NCBI GenBank assembly: GCA_029266425.1
Contig: JAQSWY010000001.1
Span: 186,001-250,000 of the forward strand
DNA: 64,000 nt
Direction: 5' to 3'
Origin: Xanthobacteraceae bacterium
GTDB taxonomy: Bacteria; Pseudomonadota; Alphaproteobacteria; Rhizobiales; Xanthobacteraceae
The notes under the pieces are model-generated. The model was given only the letters and a program-made list of their open reading frames with translations. It did no database searches and was not told the DNA's origin. The position numbers and the translations under genes are program-made. Positions 18,701 to 26,915 of the stretch are shown here, in pieces (positions within the stretch are counted from its first letter, which is position 1; each line of letters starts with the position of its first letter).

Positions 18701-18908
18701 CGTCGTCCCGTTGCTGATCGCGACCGGGCCGGGTGCCGAAATGCGCCAGGCGCTGGGCACCGCGGTGTTCTTCGGCATGCTCGGCGTCACCTTGTTCGGA
18801 TTGTTCCTGACGCCGGTCTTCTATGTCGCCATACGTGCGCTCACCGGCGGCAGGAAGGCCCAGCTTGCCGAGCCGGACAAGGAAGGCGGAGCCTCGCACC
18901 CGATTTGA
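15729..18908 (+). CDS. RND multidrug efflux permease (AcrB/MexB/MexF class)
   Basis: A 1059-residue HAE1-family inner-membrane pump, full length for the family. It begins MRFSHFFIDRPIFAAVVSIV, has twelve predicted transmembrane helices, and carries the proton-relay pair Asp-Asp in GIVVDDAIVVVENVERN. The second half repeats the fold (GLAAKNAILIVEFARE). It works as a trimer with the adaptor encoded upstream. Substrates cannot be inferred, and no dedicated TetR-type regulator gene is adjacent. Confidence 0.94.
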   Translation: MRFSHFFIDRPIFAAVVSIVISLVGFIAYLGLPIAQYPEIVPPTIVVRASYPGANAETVAATVATPLEQQINGVENMLYMSSYATSDGNMSLTITFRLGTDLDQAQVLVQNRVAIAEPRLPEEVRRLGVTTLKSSPDLMMVIHMFSPDDTYDQLYVSNYARNNVRDDLLRLDGVGDLTIFGERQYSIRIWLDPDKLATLGLTSSDVVRAIQAQNVQVSSGALGQEPISSNAAFQITVNTQGRFQDAAQFRRVIVRSTEDGKLTRLGDVARVELGAQDYVTNSYLDGKPAVAMVIFQRPNTNALESAAEIIAKMEELKQSFPPGVQYSIVYNPTQFIAESVNAVYHTLGEAVLLVVLVILIFLQSWRSAIIPIIAIPVSLIGTCAVMAAFGFSLNNLTLFGMVLAIGIVVDDAIVVVENVERNIGLGMSPRDAAHETMDQVGTAVIAIALVLGAVFVPTAFIPGISGQFYRQFALTIAVSTFISAFVSITLSPALAALLLKPHDHGKPGNALTRFGGRLAGGFNRGFDSMAHGYARSVDGVVRRKFIMLPIYAGLLAATVWVAGAVPRGFIPTLDQGYAIIVVQLPDGASLSRTDRVTRRVSEIARQTPGAAHAVAFAGFSAATFTNATNAAAVFVPFQPFEERVKEGLSADKIIKDLFVRMQAVEEAFIIAIPPPPVRGIGNSGGFKMQVQERLGPDVRRILGATIELMGKARQDQRLAGVFTTFSANSPQIFLNIDRQKAETLNVPVSSIFDTLQQNLGTAYVNDFNAFGRVYQVRAQADQHFRQDIRQISNLRVRAANGALVPLGTLVDVREVSGPDLIQRYNMYTSVPLQGGAAPGVSSGEALDIMTQLAVETLPQGSTFEWTELAYQERATGNTAIFIFALSVLFVFLVLAAQYESWSLPLAIILIVPMAVLSALLGVMARGMDNNILTQIGLIVLVGLAAKNAILIVEFAREAEAREGRDPISAVVEACRLRLRPILMTAFAFILGVVPLLIATGPGAEMRQALGTAVFFGMLGVTLFGLFLTPVFYVAIRALTGGRKAQLAEPDKEGGASHPI

Positions 18909-18936
18909 GGTGGAACGGCGCGCGCCGGCTCGCGGA

Positions 18937-18954
18937 GGCCTCCTCATGGAGGCC
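18937..18954 (+). terminator. Hairpin after RND operon
   Basis: Perfect 7-bp stem GGCCTCC / GGAGGCC with a TCAT loop, 29 bases after the permease stop. No long T-run follows, as is common in GC-rich Alphaproteobacteria. Confidence 0.5.
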
Positions 18955-19006
18955 ATCGGGATCGACGCGGCCTTGGTCGTGCGGTGTGTGACGTATGGGC
19001 GTGCAA

Positions 19007-19024
19007 CCTTCACCGCGCCGTCAC
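19007..19024 (+). promoter_or_regulatory. Weak Pho-box-like direct repeat upstream of pstS-like gene
   Basis: CCTTCAC at 19007 and CCGTCAC at 19018, 11 bases apart, resemble the CTGTCAT-N4-CTGTCAT PhoB box with several mismatches. It lies about 120 bases before the PstS-like start. The position is sensible and the match is weak. Confidence 0.25.
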
Positions 19025-19145
19025 ACATCGAGGTTACTTCCAATATGCTCTGGATTTGAGGGTCGCCAGCCGGGACAAGCCCGGTTTCCCGGCGGTTCGA
19101 TGGTCCTTGGCTTGGGCCATTCGGACCGGCTTGCAGGGGCTTCCC

Positions 19146-20210
19146 ATGCGCATCTCGCCCGCCAAGCATGCTCTTCTCGCCTTGGCGGTGAGCGCCGCGG
19201 CATTCGTCGGCAGCGCCCACGCGGACCCGATCAGAGGCGCAGGGTCGACCTTCGCCGCGCCGGTCATCGGACGCTGGGCGCAGGCCTACCAGGCCACGAG
19301 GACCGACGGCGGAGACTATGTCTCGCAGGACTGGACCGTCGATTACGAGCCGATCGGCTCGCTCGCCGGCTTCATGCGGCTCAGCCAGCCGGAGATGGAC
19401 TTCGCGGCGACCGACGCGCCGCTGCCGAGCACGGAGCTGAAGAAGCGCGGGCTCGCCCAGTTTCCCATCGTGATCGGCGGCATCGTTCCGGTGATCAATG
19501 TCGAGGGCGTCGCTCCCGGCACGCTGAGGATGACCGGTCCGCTGCTCGCGGAGATCTTCCTCGGCAAGGTGAAGAACTGGTCCGATCCCGCCCTCCGCGA
19601 GATCAATCCGGGCCTCAGCCTGCCTGACCAGCCGATCACCGTCGTACACCGGGCGGACGGTTCCGGCTCGACCGCCAACTGGACGAGCTATTTGTCGGCC
19701 CACAGCGCCGAATGGAAGAATTCCGTCGGCAGCGACACGCTGGTCAAATGGCCGGTCGGCGTCGGCGCCGAGGGCAGTTCGGGCGTGCTGCGCAAGGTCC
19801 AGGAGACGCGGGGCGCGATCGCTTATGTCGAGTTCGGGCAGGTCGCCCGGGCCACGCTGAGTTATGCCCTCGTGCAGAATGCGAGCGGCGCCTTCATCGC
19901 GCCCAGCCGCTCGAGCTTCCAGGCCGCGGCCGCCGGAGCCGATTGGCAGCGCAGCGCCGATTTCGCGGTCTCCCTGCTCGACACGCCCGCGGCAGAGGCC
20001 CATCCGCTCACCATCGTGACCTTCGCTCTGGTGCCGGCCGAGCCGGCCTCGCCCGGCCGTGCGCGACGGACGCTCGAATTCTTCCGCCTCGCTCTGGAGA
20101 AGGGCGGGGAGGATGCCGCCGCACTCGGCTACGTGCCGTTGCCGGAGGCGGTCGTGCGCGACGTCGAAACCTACTGGAAAGAACGTATCCACGGCGTCGG
20201 CGGGTTCTGA
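19146..20210 (+). CDS. pstS: PstS-like periplasmic phosphate-binding protein
   Basis: A 354-residue exported binding protein with a signal peptide ending SAHA. It has the PstS signatures IRGAGSTFAAPVIGRW and DYEPIGSLAGFMRL, and the phosphate-binding HRADGSGSTANWTSYL loop. It binds phosphate with high affinity in the periplasm. No pstC, pstA or pstB follows; the next gene is a sodium/phosphate symporter. The ATG at 19146 gives a proper signal peptide and has GCAGGGG upstream. It may supply the symporter, act as a phosphate sensor, or serve a Pst complex encoded elsewhere. Confidence 0.88.
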   Translation: MRISPAKHALLALAVSAAAFVGSAHADPIRGAGSTFAAPVIGRWAQAYQATRTDGGDYVSQDWTVDYEPIGSLAGFMRLSQPEMDFAATDAPLPSTELKKRGLAQFPIVIGGIVPVINVEGVAPGTLRMTGPLLAEIFLGKVKNWSDPALREINPGLSLPDQPITVVHRADGSGSTANWTSYLSAHSAEWKNSVGSDTLVKWPVGVGAEGSSGVLRKVQETRGAIAYVEFGQVARATLSYALVQNASGAFIAPSRSSFQAAAAGADWQRSADFAVSLLDTPAAEAHPLTIVTFALVPAEPASPGRARRTLEFFRLALEKGGEDAAALGYVPLPEAVVRDVETYWKERIHGVGGF

Positions 20211-20255
20211 GGGGCGCCCTCGCGCGCTCCGCGACCCGTCGCGAAACAGCGGAAC

Positions 20256-20275
20256 TCGCCGGATCAACCCGGCGA
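20256..20275 (+). terminator. Hairpin between pstS-like and Na/Pi genes
   Basis: Perfect 7-bp stem TCGCCGG / CCGGCGA with a 6-base loop, 46 bases after the pstS-like stop. It could terminate transcription or reduce read-through into the symporter gene. Confidence 0.4.
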
Positions 20276-20364
20276 AGTCGTAAGGAACAGCGAAGCTAGA
20301 GGTCTGGTTCGCGGCGGGCGGCAAGCTCCCGCGCGGGCGGGAATGTGGGCAGGGGACGACAACC

Positions 20365-22089
20365 ATGCAGGCGGATATCTTCAAGGACATTCTCGTCCCC
20401 GTCATCGGCGGGCTCGGCATCTTCATGCTGGGCCTCGAATTCATGTCGAACGGCATCCAGGCGCTCTCCGTCAACCGGATGCGGGCCTGGCTCGCCAAGC
20501 TCGCGGGCACTCCGGTGAAGGGCGTCCTCGCCGGCACGCTCATCACCGGCATCATCCAGTCCTCCACCGCGATGACGGTGATGGTGGTCGGCCTCGTCAA
20601 TGCCGGCGTCGTCGCGCTGCGACCGGCCATCAGCGTGATCATGGGCGCCAATATCGGCACCACGCTCGGCAACGGCCTCATCGCGCTGCCGCTCGGCCCG
20701 CTGGGCCTGATCTTCGCCGGGGTGTTCGCGCTGCTCTACGTCTTCTCGAAGAGCGAGAAGGTCCGCAACATCGCTCTGGCCTGCATGGGCTTCGCGCTGA
20801 TCTTCTACGGCCTGAACCTGATGACCGGCGGGCTTCGGCCGCTGCGCAACATGCCGGAAGTGATGGCCCTCATCTCCGGGCTGAAGGCCGACAACTTCAT
20901 CAACCTGCTGGTCTGCGTCGTCATCGCCGCATCCGTCACCGCGCTGATCCATTCGTCCTCGGCGACGATCGGCATCGTGATGGGCCTCGGCGCCGCCGGC
21001 ATCCTCGACTGGCAGACCGCGGTCGCCTTCTCGCTCGGCGCGGATCTCGGGACCACCATCACCTCGTGGCTGGCCTCGCTCAATCTGTCGAGAAATGCCA
21101 AGCGCGCGGCCTATGCCCACATCTCGTTCAACATCATCGGCGTGCTGGTGACGGTGCCACTGTTCTTCCCATCGATCGAAGTGCTGCGCTGGGCGATGGG
21201 ATGGTTCGGCGGCGACCCTGCGGTGGCGGTGCTGGTCAACGGCAAGGAAACCTATCCGTTGGTGCCGGTGGCGGTCGGCCTCTATTCCACCGTCTTCAAC
21301 ATCTTCAACATGTTCCTGCTGTTCCCCTTCATCGGCGTCTTCGAGCGGGTGCTCTCGCGCGTCGGCCGCACCGCGGCGGAGGACGTGGAGGATTTCTCGA
21401 CCCCGAAATACCTCGATCGCAAGCTTGCGAGCGACCTCCCGCTGGCCGTCCCCGCGGTCCAGCAGGAGACCGTCCGGCACCTTCAGGCTGGCGCGCTCTT
21501 CCTCGAGATCGCCCGCGGCATCAAGACCGCGCCCTCCAATCCCGGCGAGCATTATGTCGCGACCGACATATTGAGCCGGGACATACGGGCCTTCTCGGCC
21601 TCGCTCTTCCATGACGGCATGCCGCACGAGCAGGTCGACCTGATCGCCAGCCTCATCGAGGAGGCGGACTTCTCGGCGAGCCTTGCGGAATCGATGCATC
21701 AGGTCGCGCGCCGCGTGAAGCGCGAGCAGTTCAGCCCCCAGGCCCAGGAAGTGGTGAATGCTTCACTCGGCGCGCTGGAGGTGACCTTCCGCGACATCCT
21801 CCCCGACGGCGGGATCCCGCATCCGACCATGCCGGCTGGGCATGTGCAGGTTGCATCCGTCGAGCAGCTTCGCGACCGCGTGCTCAATCTCGGCCCCAGC
21901 GTCTCCTCGGGCGAGCGCGGCGCGCTTCTCGCCCTTCTGGGCAGCGTCGAGCGAGCCGAGTTCCTGATCCGCCGCATCGATGCCAAGCGCAAGTCGGTGA
22001 ACCGCGCCGCCGTATTGGCGCGCGCCACCGTCGCCCGGCCCGAGCCGGCCGGCGATATGGGCGGACTCAGCCCGGTGCCCGCCGAATGA
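20365..22089 (+). CDS. Na+/phosphate symporter with C-terminal PhoU-like domain
   Basis: A 574-residue NptA-type transporter. Two inverted-repeat membrane modules each carry the Na/Pi signature, GIIQSSTAMTVM in the first and LIHSSSATIGIV in the second. A cytosolic PhoU-like helical domain of about 190 residues follows (from about residue 380). It takes up or exports phosphate coupled to sodium. The ATG at 20365 lies 155 bases after the PstS-like gene on the same strand, so co-regulation by phosphate is plausible. Confidence 0.92.
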   Translation: MQADIFKDILVPVIGGLGIFMLGLEFMSNGIQALSVNRMRAWLAKLAGTPVKGVLAGTLITGIIQSSTAMTVMVVGLVNAGVVALRPAISVIMGANIGTTLGNGLIALPLGPLGLIFAGVFALLYVFSKSEKVRNIALACMGFALIFYGLNLMTGGLRPLRNMPEVMALISGLKADNFINLLVCVVIAASVTALIHSSSATIGIVMGLGAAGILDWQTAVAFSLGADLGTTITSWLASLNLSRNAKRAAYAHISFNIIGVLVTVPLFFPSIEVLRWAMGWFGGDPAVAVLVNGKETYPLVPVAVGLYSTVFNIFNMFLLFPFIGVFERVLSRVGRTAAEDVEDFSTPKYLDRKLASDLPLAVPAVQQETVRHLQAGALFLEIARGIKTAPSNPGEHYVATDILSRDIRAFSASLFHDGMPHEQVDLIASLIEEADFSASLAESMHQVARRVKREQFSPQAQEVVNASLGALEVTFRDILPDGGIPHPTMPAGHVQVASVEQLRDRVLNLGPSVSSGERGALLALLGSVERAEFLIRRIDAKRKSVNRAAVLARATVARPEPAGDMGGLSPVPAE

Positions 22090-22098
22090 GGTGAAGGC

Positions 22099-22125
22099 GG
22101 CGCCACGCCCCATGGTAGTGGCGCC
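22099..22125. terminator. Bidirectional hairpin between convergent genes
   Basis: Perfect 8-bp stem GGCGCCAC / GTGGCGCC with an 11-base loop, placed between the Na/Pi symporter stop and the 3' end of the DUF4399 gene. It can fold on either strand. Confidence 0.55.
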
Positions 22126-22159
22126 TCCGCACTCCGGCATTGGATGTCCTGAGCCCTTC

Positions 22160-22666
22160 CTACTGCTTTTTCTTGGAGGTCTTCGCCGGTGCCGATGGCA
22201 AGACCGTTATGGTCACCTTCTTGGAGAGCAGCATCGGTTTGAACGGCCGGTGTTCCGCATCCCCGAGGACCAGTTGCAGGGTGTGTTTCCCCGGCGGCAG
22301 CTCAAGCCTTGCTTCCGTCTGGCCGGCACCGAAATGAAGATGCTGGTTGTCGGTCGGAAGCGGCTCTTCCGGATCGATCGCGTCGGTGACATCGACCAGC
22401 AGGTGATGGTGGCCGGCATTCGGAGCGGAACTGCCGGCCTGCGTCACGCCCATGTTCCGCAGCCCGAACCGCACCCAGAACTCGCCGCGGATCTGCGCTC
22501 CGTCCCAGGGATAGATGATGTAGAGGCGCGCATCGGGAGCGGGCGCCTTCTGCGGCGTCGCGGGCTTCGGGGCTTGCTGCTCCGGCGCGGGCTGCGCGAG
22601 GGCGCCGATTGGGAACAGGCTCACTAAACCCAAGGCAAGTATGATGCTGCTGGCTGATCGGCCCAT
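22160..22666 (-). CDS. Exported DUF4399 protein
   Basis: A 168-residue protein with a signal peptide (LGLVSLFPIGALA) and a Pro/Ala-rich linker. A DUF4399 beta domain follows, containing PWDGAQIRGEFWVRFGLRNMGV and the His-rich GHHHLLVD and NQHLHFG segments. The tail is Lys-rich. The clustered histidines suggest metal binding, but the family has no established function. It starts 12 bases after the cyclase gene ends, on the same strand, so the two form a likely operon. Confidence 0.82.
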   Translation of the reverse strand: MGRSASSIILALGLVSLFPIGALAQPAPEQQAPKPATPQKAPAPDARLYIIYPWDGAQIRGEFWVRFGLRNMGVTQAGSSAPNAGHHHLLVDVTDAIDPEEPLPTDNQHLHFGAGQTEARLELPPGKHTLQLVLGDAEHRPFKPMLLSKKVTITVLPSAPAKTSKKKQ

Positions 22667-22678
22667 TGAGCCCTCCTG

Positions 22679-24229
22679 TCAGAGCGATCGAGCTACCCTC
22701 ATTCCGTGTGCCGGATAACGCACGCCCGTATCGTAATGGGTCCGGCTTGCTGGCCGCACCGAGGCCGCGTTGCTGCGCCAGGAACCGCCTCTCAACACGT
22801 TCTCGCGGCAATTCTCGACCGTTCGAGCCGAACCGTCCGATGGCGCATCCCGGTAGTTGGGGAGCCAGCAATCCGCCACCCACTGCGCGACACCACCGCC
22901 GAAATCGGCACCGCCGAATGCGTTGCGTGCGAAACTGGCGACCGGCATCGGCGCCTTGGCATCTTGGGGCGCCCCGCAATCCTTGCAATTGGCCTTGCCG
23001 GGCTCGAGCGCCTGTCCCCACCAGAAGCGGGTCGCGCTACCCGCCCGGGCGGCGTATTCCCATTCCGCCTCGCTCGGCAGCCGGTAGGGCTTGCCGGTCA
23101 GTTGCGCGAGCCAATCGACGTATTGCTTGGCATCGAGCCAGCTCAGATTGCGGGCTGGTGCCGTGTCGCTTCCGTCCATTTTGAAGCTGCAGCCCTTTGC
23201 CTCCGCGCATCGGTTCCACTCGGCGACCGAGACGGGAGACAGGCCGATTGCGAACGGGGCGATGGTCACGCTCCGGATCGGTTGTTCCGAGGGATCTTCG
23301 TCGCTGCCCATCCGGAAAGATCCGCCGGGTATGCGGATCATCTCGGGACAGGTTTCGCAGTCGCGGAAGCCGGAAGCGGTCTGGATCGTCTGCGCGGCAG
23401 GAAGGTTCGGAGCAATCGCGACCCGCGGATCCGGAGCCGGGACGCCGGGGCTAGCCGCATCCGGACTGTTGCTTGCCGGCGGCGCACGCGCCGGTTCGTT
23501 TGTGGCGGTGCGCGGGCTGAGCACCCGCTGCGGGGACTGGTCGATGGACGCCAGGATTGTCCCGCCGTCGACCGGCAGGTAGCCGGTGGCGTAGAGACCG
23601 CCGGCCGCCAGCGCAATGGCGGCCGCGATCCCTGCTGGGACCACGAAACGCCGCAGGTTTTTTGTCGCGCGCGTGACCGATGCCGGATCGGGGAGCACAC
23701 GATAGATGCGAACAGGATCGGTGATGTTCTTCAGCTTCTCGTCGCCGAGCGACTGATATCCGCAGACCAGCTTGTTCTTGATCTGCTCGTACACCCCGCC
23801 CGAGATATAGACGTCTCCCGGCGTCGCCAGGGACTCCAGGCGCGCGGCGATGTTGACGCCATCGCCAAAGACATCGTCCGGCTCGACGATGACGTCGCCG
23901 AGGTTCACCCCGATGCGGTATTGCATCCAGTAATCGCGTGGGAGGCCGGTGTTCCTTGCCGCCATGGACTGTTGGATGACGATCGCGCACCTGACGGCCT
24001 CGAGAGGGCTATCGAACATGGCGAGAAAGCCATCGCCGGTGCTCTTGATCAGCTTGCCGTAGTGTTCTTCGAGTGTCGGGTCGACGATCTCGCGGCGAAT
24101 GTGCTTCAGCCGACGCACCGTTCCTTCTTCGTCCCGGTTCATCATCTGGCTGAACCCGGCGAAGTCTGCCATGAGGATAGCCGCAAGCCTCCGATGAGGG
24201 TGCGGATGCGTCGAAAAGTCTTCGGGCAT
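22679..24229 (-). CDS. Class III adenylate cyclase fused to an FGE/SUMF1-like domain
   Basis: A 516-residue fusion. Residues 13-190 form a class III nucleotide cyclase with metal-binding Asp22 (LMADFAGFS), KSTGDGFLAMF and GVNLGDVIVEPDDVFGDGVNIAARL, all expected of an active enzyme. A single transmembrane helix (about 202-222) and a Pro/Ala-rich linker lead to a C-terminal formylglycine-generating-enzyme fold (IPGGSFRMGS ... LPSEAEWEYAARAG ... VLRGGSW). The Cys pair used for formylglycine formation is missing (SNAASVRPASR at that place), so this domain is probably a sensor or scaffold outside the cytosol. ATG 24229 is chosen; a GTG eight codons upstream is possible. Confidence 0.88.
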   Translation of the reverse strand: MPEDFSTHPHPHRRLAAILMADFAGFSQMMNRDEEGTVRRLKHIRREIVDPTLEEHYGKLIKSTGDGFLAMFDSPLEAVRCAIVIQQSMAARNTGLPRDYWMQYRIGVNLGDVIVEPDDVFGDGVNIAARLESLATPGDVYISGGVYEQIKNKLVCGYQSLGDEKLKNITDPVRIYRVLPDPASVTRATKNLRRFVVPAGIAAAIALAAGGLYATGYLPVDGGTILASIDQSPQRVLSPRTATNEPARAPPASNSPDAASPGVPAPDPRVAIAPNLPAAQTIQTASGFRDCETCPEMIRIPGGSFRMGSDEDPSEQPIRSVTIAPFAIGLSPVSVAEWNRCAEAKGCSFKMDGSDTAPARNLSWLDAKQYVDWLAQLTGKPYRLPSEAEWEYAARAGSATRFWWGQALEPGKANCKDCGAPQDAKAPMPVASFARNAFGGADFGGGVAQWVADCWLPNYRDAPSDGSARTVENCRENVLRGGSWRSNAASVRPASRTHYDTGVRYPAHGMRVARSL

Positions 24230-24434
24230 CGCAACCACCGCTGGATGACCCACGAGCGCTCAATCTATCCATATCGCCGATGCGGCGCAAACCGCGATAC
24301 GCAGAACCGCACGCTACCGGCCACCGCCCAACACGTATCCTCGCCAGTAACCAATGCCTCCCGAACTCGTGGCACATGACACTGGGATCGGTCTAAATTG
24401 ATGCCGCTGCGACAGCGCGGTATGGGGGAGCGGA

Positions 24435-26378
24435 ATGATGTGCGTGCCGAACTCGAACTCGGGGCGCGCGCTCGCCGCCGCGATATGGCTCCTCGGTACC
24501 TCGCTCGCCTGTGCGCAGGCGCCGGGCGGCGCAGCCCAGCCCGACGATGCGGCGCTGGTGCCGCGCGGCGAATATCTCGCCCGCGCCGCGGACTGCATGC
24601 CGTGCCACACCTCGGACAAGACCAAACCCTATGCCGGCGGCCTCGCGCTGAACACGCCGTTCGGCGCGATCTATTCGGTGAACATCACCTCCGATCCGAC
24701 GACCGGTATTGGCCGCTGGACCTATGACCAGTTCAAGCGCGCGCTGCATGACGGCATCCGCGCCGATGGCGCCTATCTCTACCCGGCCATGCCGTTCGAC
24801 GCCTATACCGGCATCGAGGAAGACGACCTCAAGGCGCTGTGGGCCTTCGTCCGCCGCATCCCGCCGGCGGCGGTGGAGAACACCGAGAACGGGCTCTCCT
24901 TCCCCTTCAATATCCGCTTGGGCATGCTGGCGTGGCGCGAGCTGTTCTTCACCCCGGCCACCTTCAGGCCGACGCCCGGCAAGAGCGCGGAATGGAACCG
25001 CGGCGCCTATCTGGTCGAGGCGCTCGGCCATTGCTCGGATTGCCACAGCCCGCGCAATATCCTCGGCGGCATCAAGGGCAAGGCGCAGTTCACCGGGGCC
25101 GAGATCGACGGCTTCTACGCCCCGGACATCGCCTCCGCCGCACTGGCGCAGAACTGGACCAAGGACGGGCTGGTGCAGTTCCTCAAGACCGGCTCCGCGT
25201 CTGGAAAGACCGCCGTGTTCGGCCCGATGGCGGAAGTGGTGCACGACAGCCTGGCTTATCTGACCGACCCCGACCTTGCGGCGATGGCGACCTATCTGCT
25301 CGACAGCCCGCCGCCGCCGGATGCGCCGGGGCCGCAGAAGCTCTCGCCGTTGCCGGCCGACGTCTATCAGCGCGCGGCCAAGCTCTACATCGACAATTGC
25401 GCCGCCTGCCACCAGGACCACGGCACCGGCATCGCCAACGCCATCCCGCCGCTCGCCGGCAACCCGGCGGTGACCGCCAACGAGCCGTACAACATCATCA
25501 CCGTCGCGCTCGAAGGCCTGCCGGCCGGCGGGACCTACGGCGCCATGCCCTCATTCGCCGGGCGCCTGTCCGATCGGGACATCGCCGATCTCGCCAATTA
25601 TGTGCGCACCAGCTGGGGCAACAAGGCGGCGCCGAACGCCAGCGCGAAGATGGTCGCCGCCTGGCGCGAGACCGTTCCGGTCCCCGAATACGGAACGCAG
25701 GCCGCCTCCGCCTTCGACTGCGGGCAGGTGGGCGGCGCGCCCGGCACGGCGAGCCCCGACCCGAAAGCGGTCGCCGCCATCTCGGCGATGCTCGCGGGCG
25801 GCAATCGCGATGTGCCGGCCATGGTGGACAGCTATGAGGACGCCGATCCCTCGGCGGATCCGAACGAAGTCGTGAACGCGCTGGTCACCGCCTATTGCCC
25901 GGTGGTCGCGGCGAGCAGCGCCGAGACCTACCAGAAATACACCGAACTGCGCCGCTTCTCGCTCGAGGCCATTGCCGCGGTCTCACCCGGTGCCGCCGCG
26001 GTCGCGTTCCCTCCGGTCGACACCATTTGGGCGAGCCCGGCCGGCCACTCGCTGGTGTCGCGCGAGCCGGGCAGTCTCGCCGGCCCGCTCACCTGTCCGG
26101 CGGACAATGCCAAGCTGGTGCCGACGGCACTCGCCGGCAAGGCCTCCGCGCTCATCGGCAAGCCGCCGCTGCCGGTCCCCGGCGACAAGGCGAGCCAGCT
26201 CGCCGGGGCGCTCGCCACCACCAACCCGAAGGCCCGCCTTGCCGATGTCGCGAACGCGCTGATCGCGAGCTACTGCACGCTGGTAGTTGCCAACGCCTCG
26301 CTGGAGCCGGCGCAGCAGCATCAATGGATGGAGCAGTTCGGCGAGCAGGTCATCGAGGCGTTGCAGCTCCGGCAGTGA
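24435..26378 (+). CDS. Triheme cytochrome c, dehydrogenase electron-transfer subunit, with duplicated C-terminal extension
   Basis: A 647-residue exported cytochrome with three haem sites: CMPCH (54-58), CSDCH (about 200) and CAACH (about 322). The first 420 residues match the triheme cytochrome subunit of gluconate, sorbitol and FAD-glucose dehydrogenases, including LSDRDIADLANYVRTSWG. The last 220 residues are unlike that family. Two copies of a unit follow, each with Cys, 58 or 59 residues, then YC within VxNALxxxYC. It is probably the beta subunit for the flavoprotein pair at 2437-4500, though 20 kb apart. It stands alone as a transcription unit. Confidence 0.85.
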   Translation: MMCVPNSNSGRALAAAIWLLGTSLACAQAPGGAAQPDDAALVPRGEYLARAADCMPCHTSDKTKPYAGGLALNTPFGAIYSVNITSDPTTGIGRWTYDQFKRALHDGIRADGAYLYPAMPFDAYTGIEEDDLKALWAFVRRIPPAAVENTENGLSFPFNIRLGMLAWRELFFTPATFRPTPGKSAEWNRGAYLVEALGHCSDCHSPRNILGGIKGKAQFTGAEIDGFYAPDIASAALAQNWTKDGLVQFLKTGSASGKTAVFGPMAEVVHDSLAYLTDPDLAAMATYLLDSPPPPDAPGPQKLSPLPADVYQRAAKLYIDNCAACHQDHGTGIANAIPPLAGNPAVTANEPYNIITVALEGLPAGGTYGAMPSFAGRLSDRDIADLANYVRTSWGNKAAPNASAKMVAAWRETVPVPEYGTQAASAFDCGQVGGAPGTASPDPKAVAAISAMLAGGNRDVPAMVDSYEDADPSADPNEVVNALVTAYCPVVAASSAETYQKYTELRRFSLEAIAAVSPGAAAVAFPPVDTIWASPAGHSLVSREPGSLAGPLTCPADNAKLVPTALAGKASALIGKPPLPVPGDKASQLAGALATTNPKARLADVANALIASYCTLVVANASLEPAQQHQWMEQFGEQVIEALQLRQ

Positions 26379-26449
26379 GGTGGCCGGGCGGTCGAGGCGA
26401 TCGGTAGCCACCAAGGATGCGATGACGCACGAAAAGGCCGCTTATCATC

Positions 26450-26890
26450 ATGGAGAAGCTCAACGCCATTTCCACGTGGATAAAGTCTAACCCGCTGATC
26501 GTATTTGTCGGGGCGATAGCGGCCGCCCTGGCTACGATATCTTCCCTGATCGGCAGCGTCGGCAATGTGGTTCCAGCAACACTGAAGATCCTCGATCTGC
26601 CTGACTGCTACTCATACGCCAATATTTACCGTAGCGCGCACAGCTTTTTCAGGATGGATGGCGAAGGTGTCTGGCGTGAGTATCCGCCGGATGGCGGAAC
26701 GGTCCTTTATGAATTCAAGGAGGTCCATCGCACCCGGGAATATATCGACCTGCTCAATCTGACCGAGCGGCCGGGCATGCCGGAGTGGAGAGCGATGCTC
26801 GTTCGTCTGCCGGCCTGCGGAGGGCAGTCGGAAATCAGCATCGGCATCCCGGAACGCTGGAGCAACCTGTTTCAGGTTTGGCCGGAATAG
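26450..26890 (+). CDS. Small membrane-anchored protein of unknown function
   Basis: A 146-residue protein with one N-terminal transmembrane helix (about 15-36, LIVFVGAIAAALATISSLIG) and a soluble domain of about 100 residues with paired Cys (LPDCYSY, LPACGGQ). Codon and base use is noticeably less GC-biased than in neighbours. The start at ATG 26450 has AAAAGG upstream. No family recognised; the short gap after the cytochrome gene allows but does not prove co-transcription. Confidence 0.6.
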   Translation: MEKLNAISTWIKSNPLIVFVGAIAAALATISSLIGSVGNVVPATLKILDLPDCYSYANIYRSAHSFFRMDGEGVWREYPPDGGTVLYEFKEVHRTREYIDLLNLTERPGMPEWRAMLVRLPACGGQSEISIGIPERWSNLFQVWPE

Positions 26891-26915
26891 ATCGCGACCC
26901 GGATTCCGGCGCAAC

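Noticed and set aside
16380-20681. Very long open frame on the minus strand across the RND permease and PstS-like genes
   Set aside because: It is antisense to two clear genes; its composition is rich in Arg, His, Asp and Gly as expected of a GC-rich shadow frame, and it has no recognisable domain.
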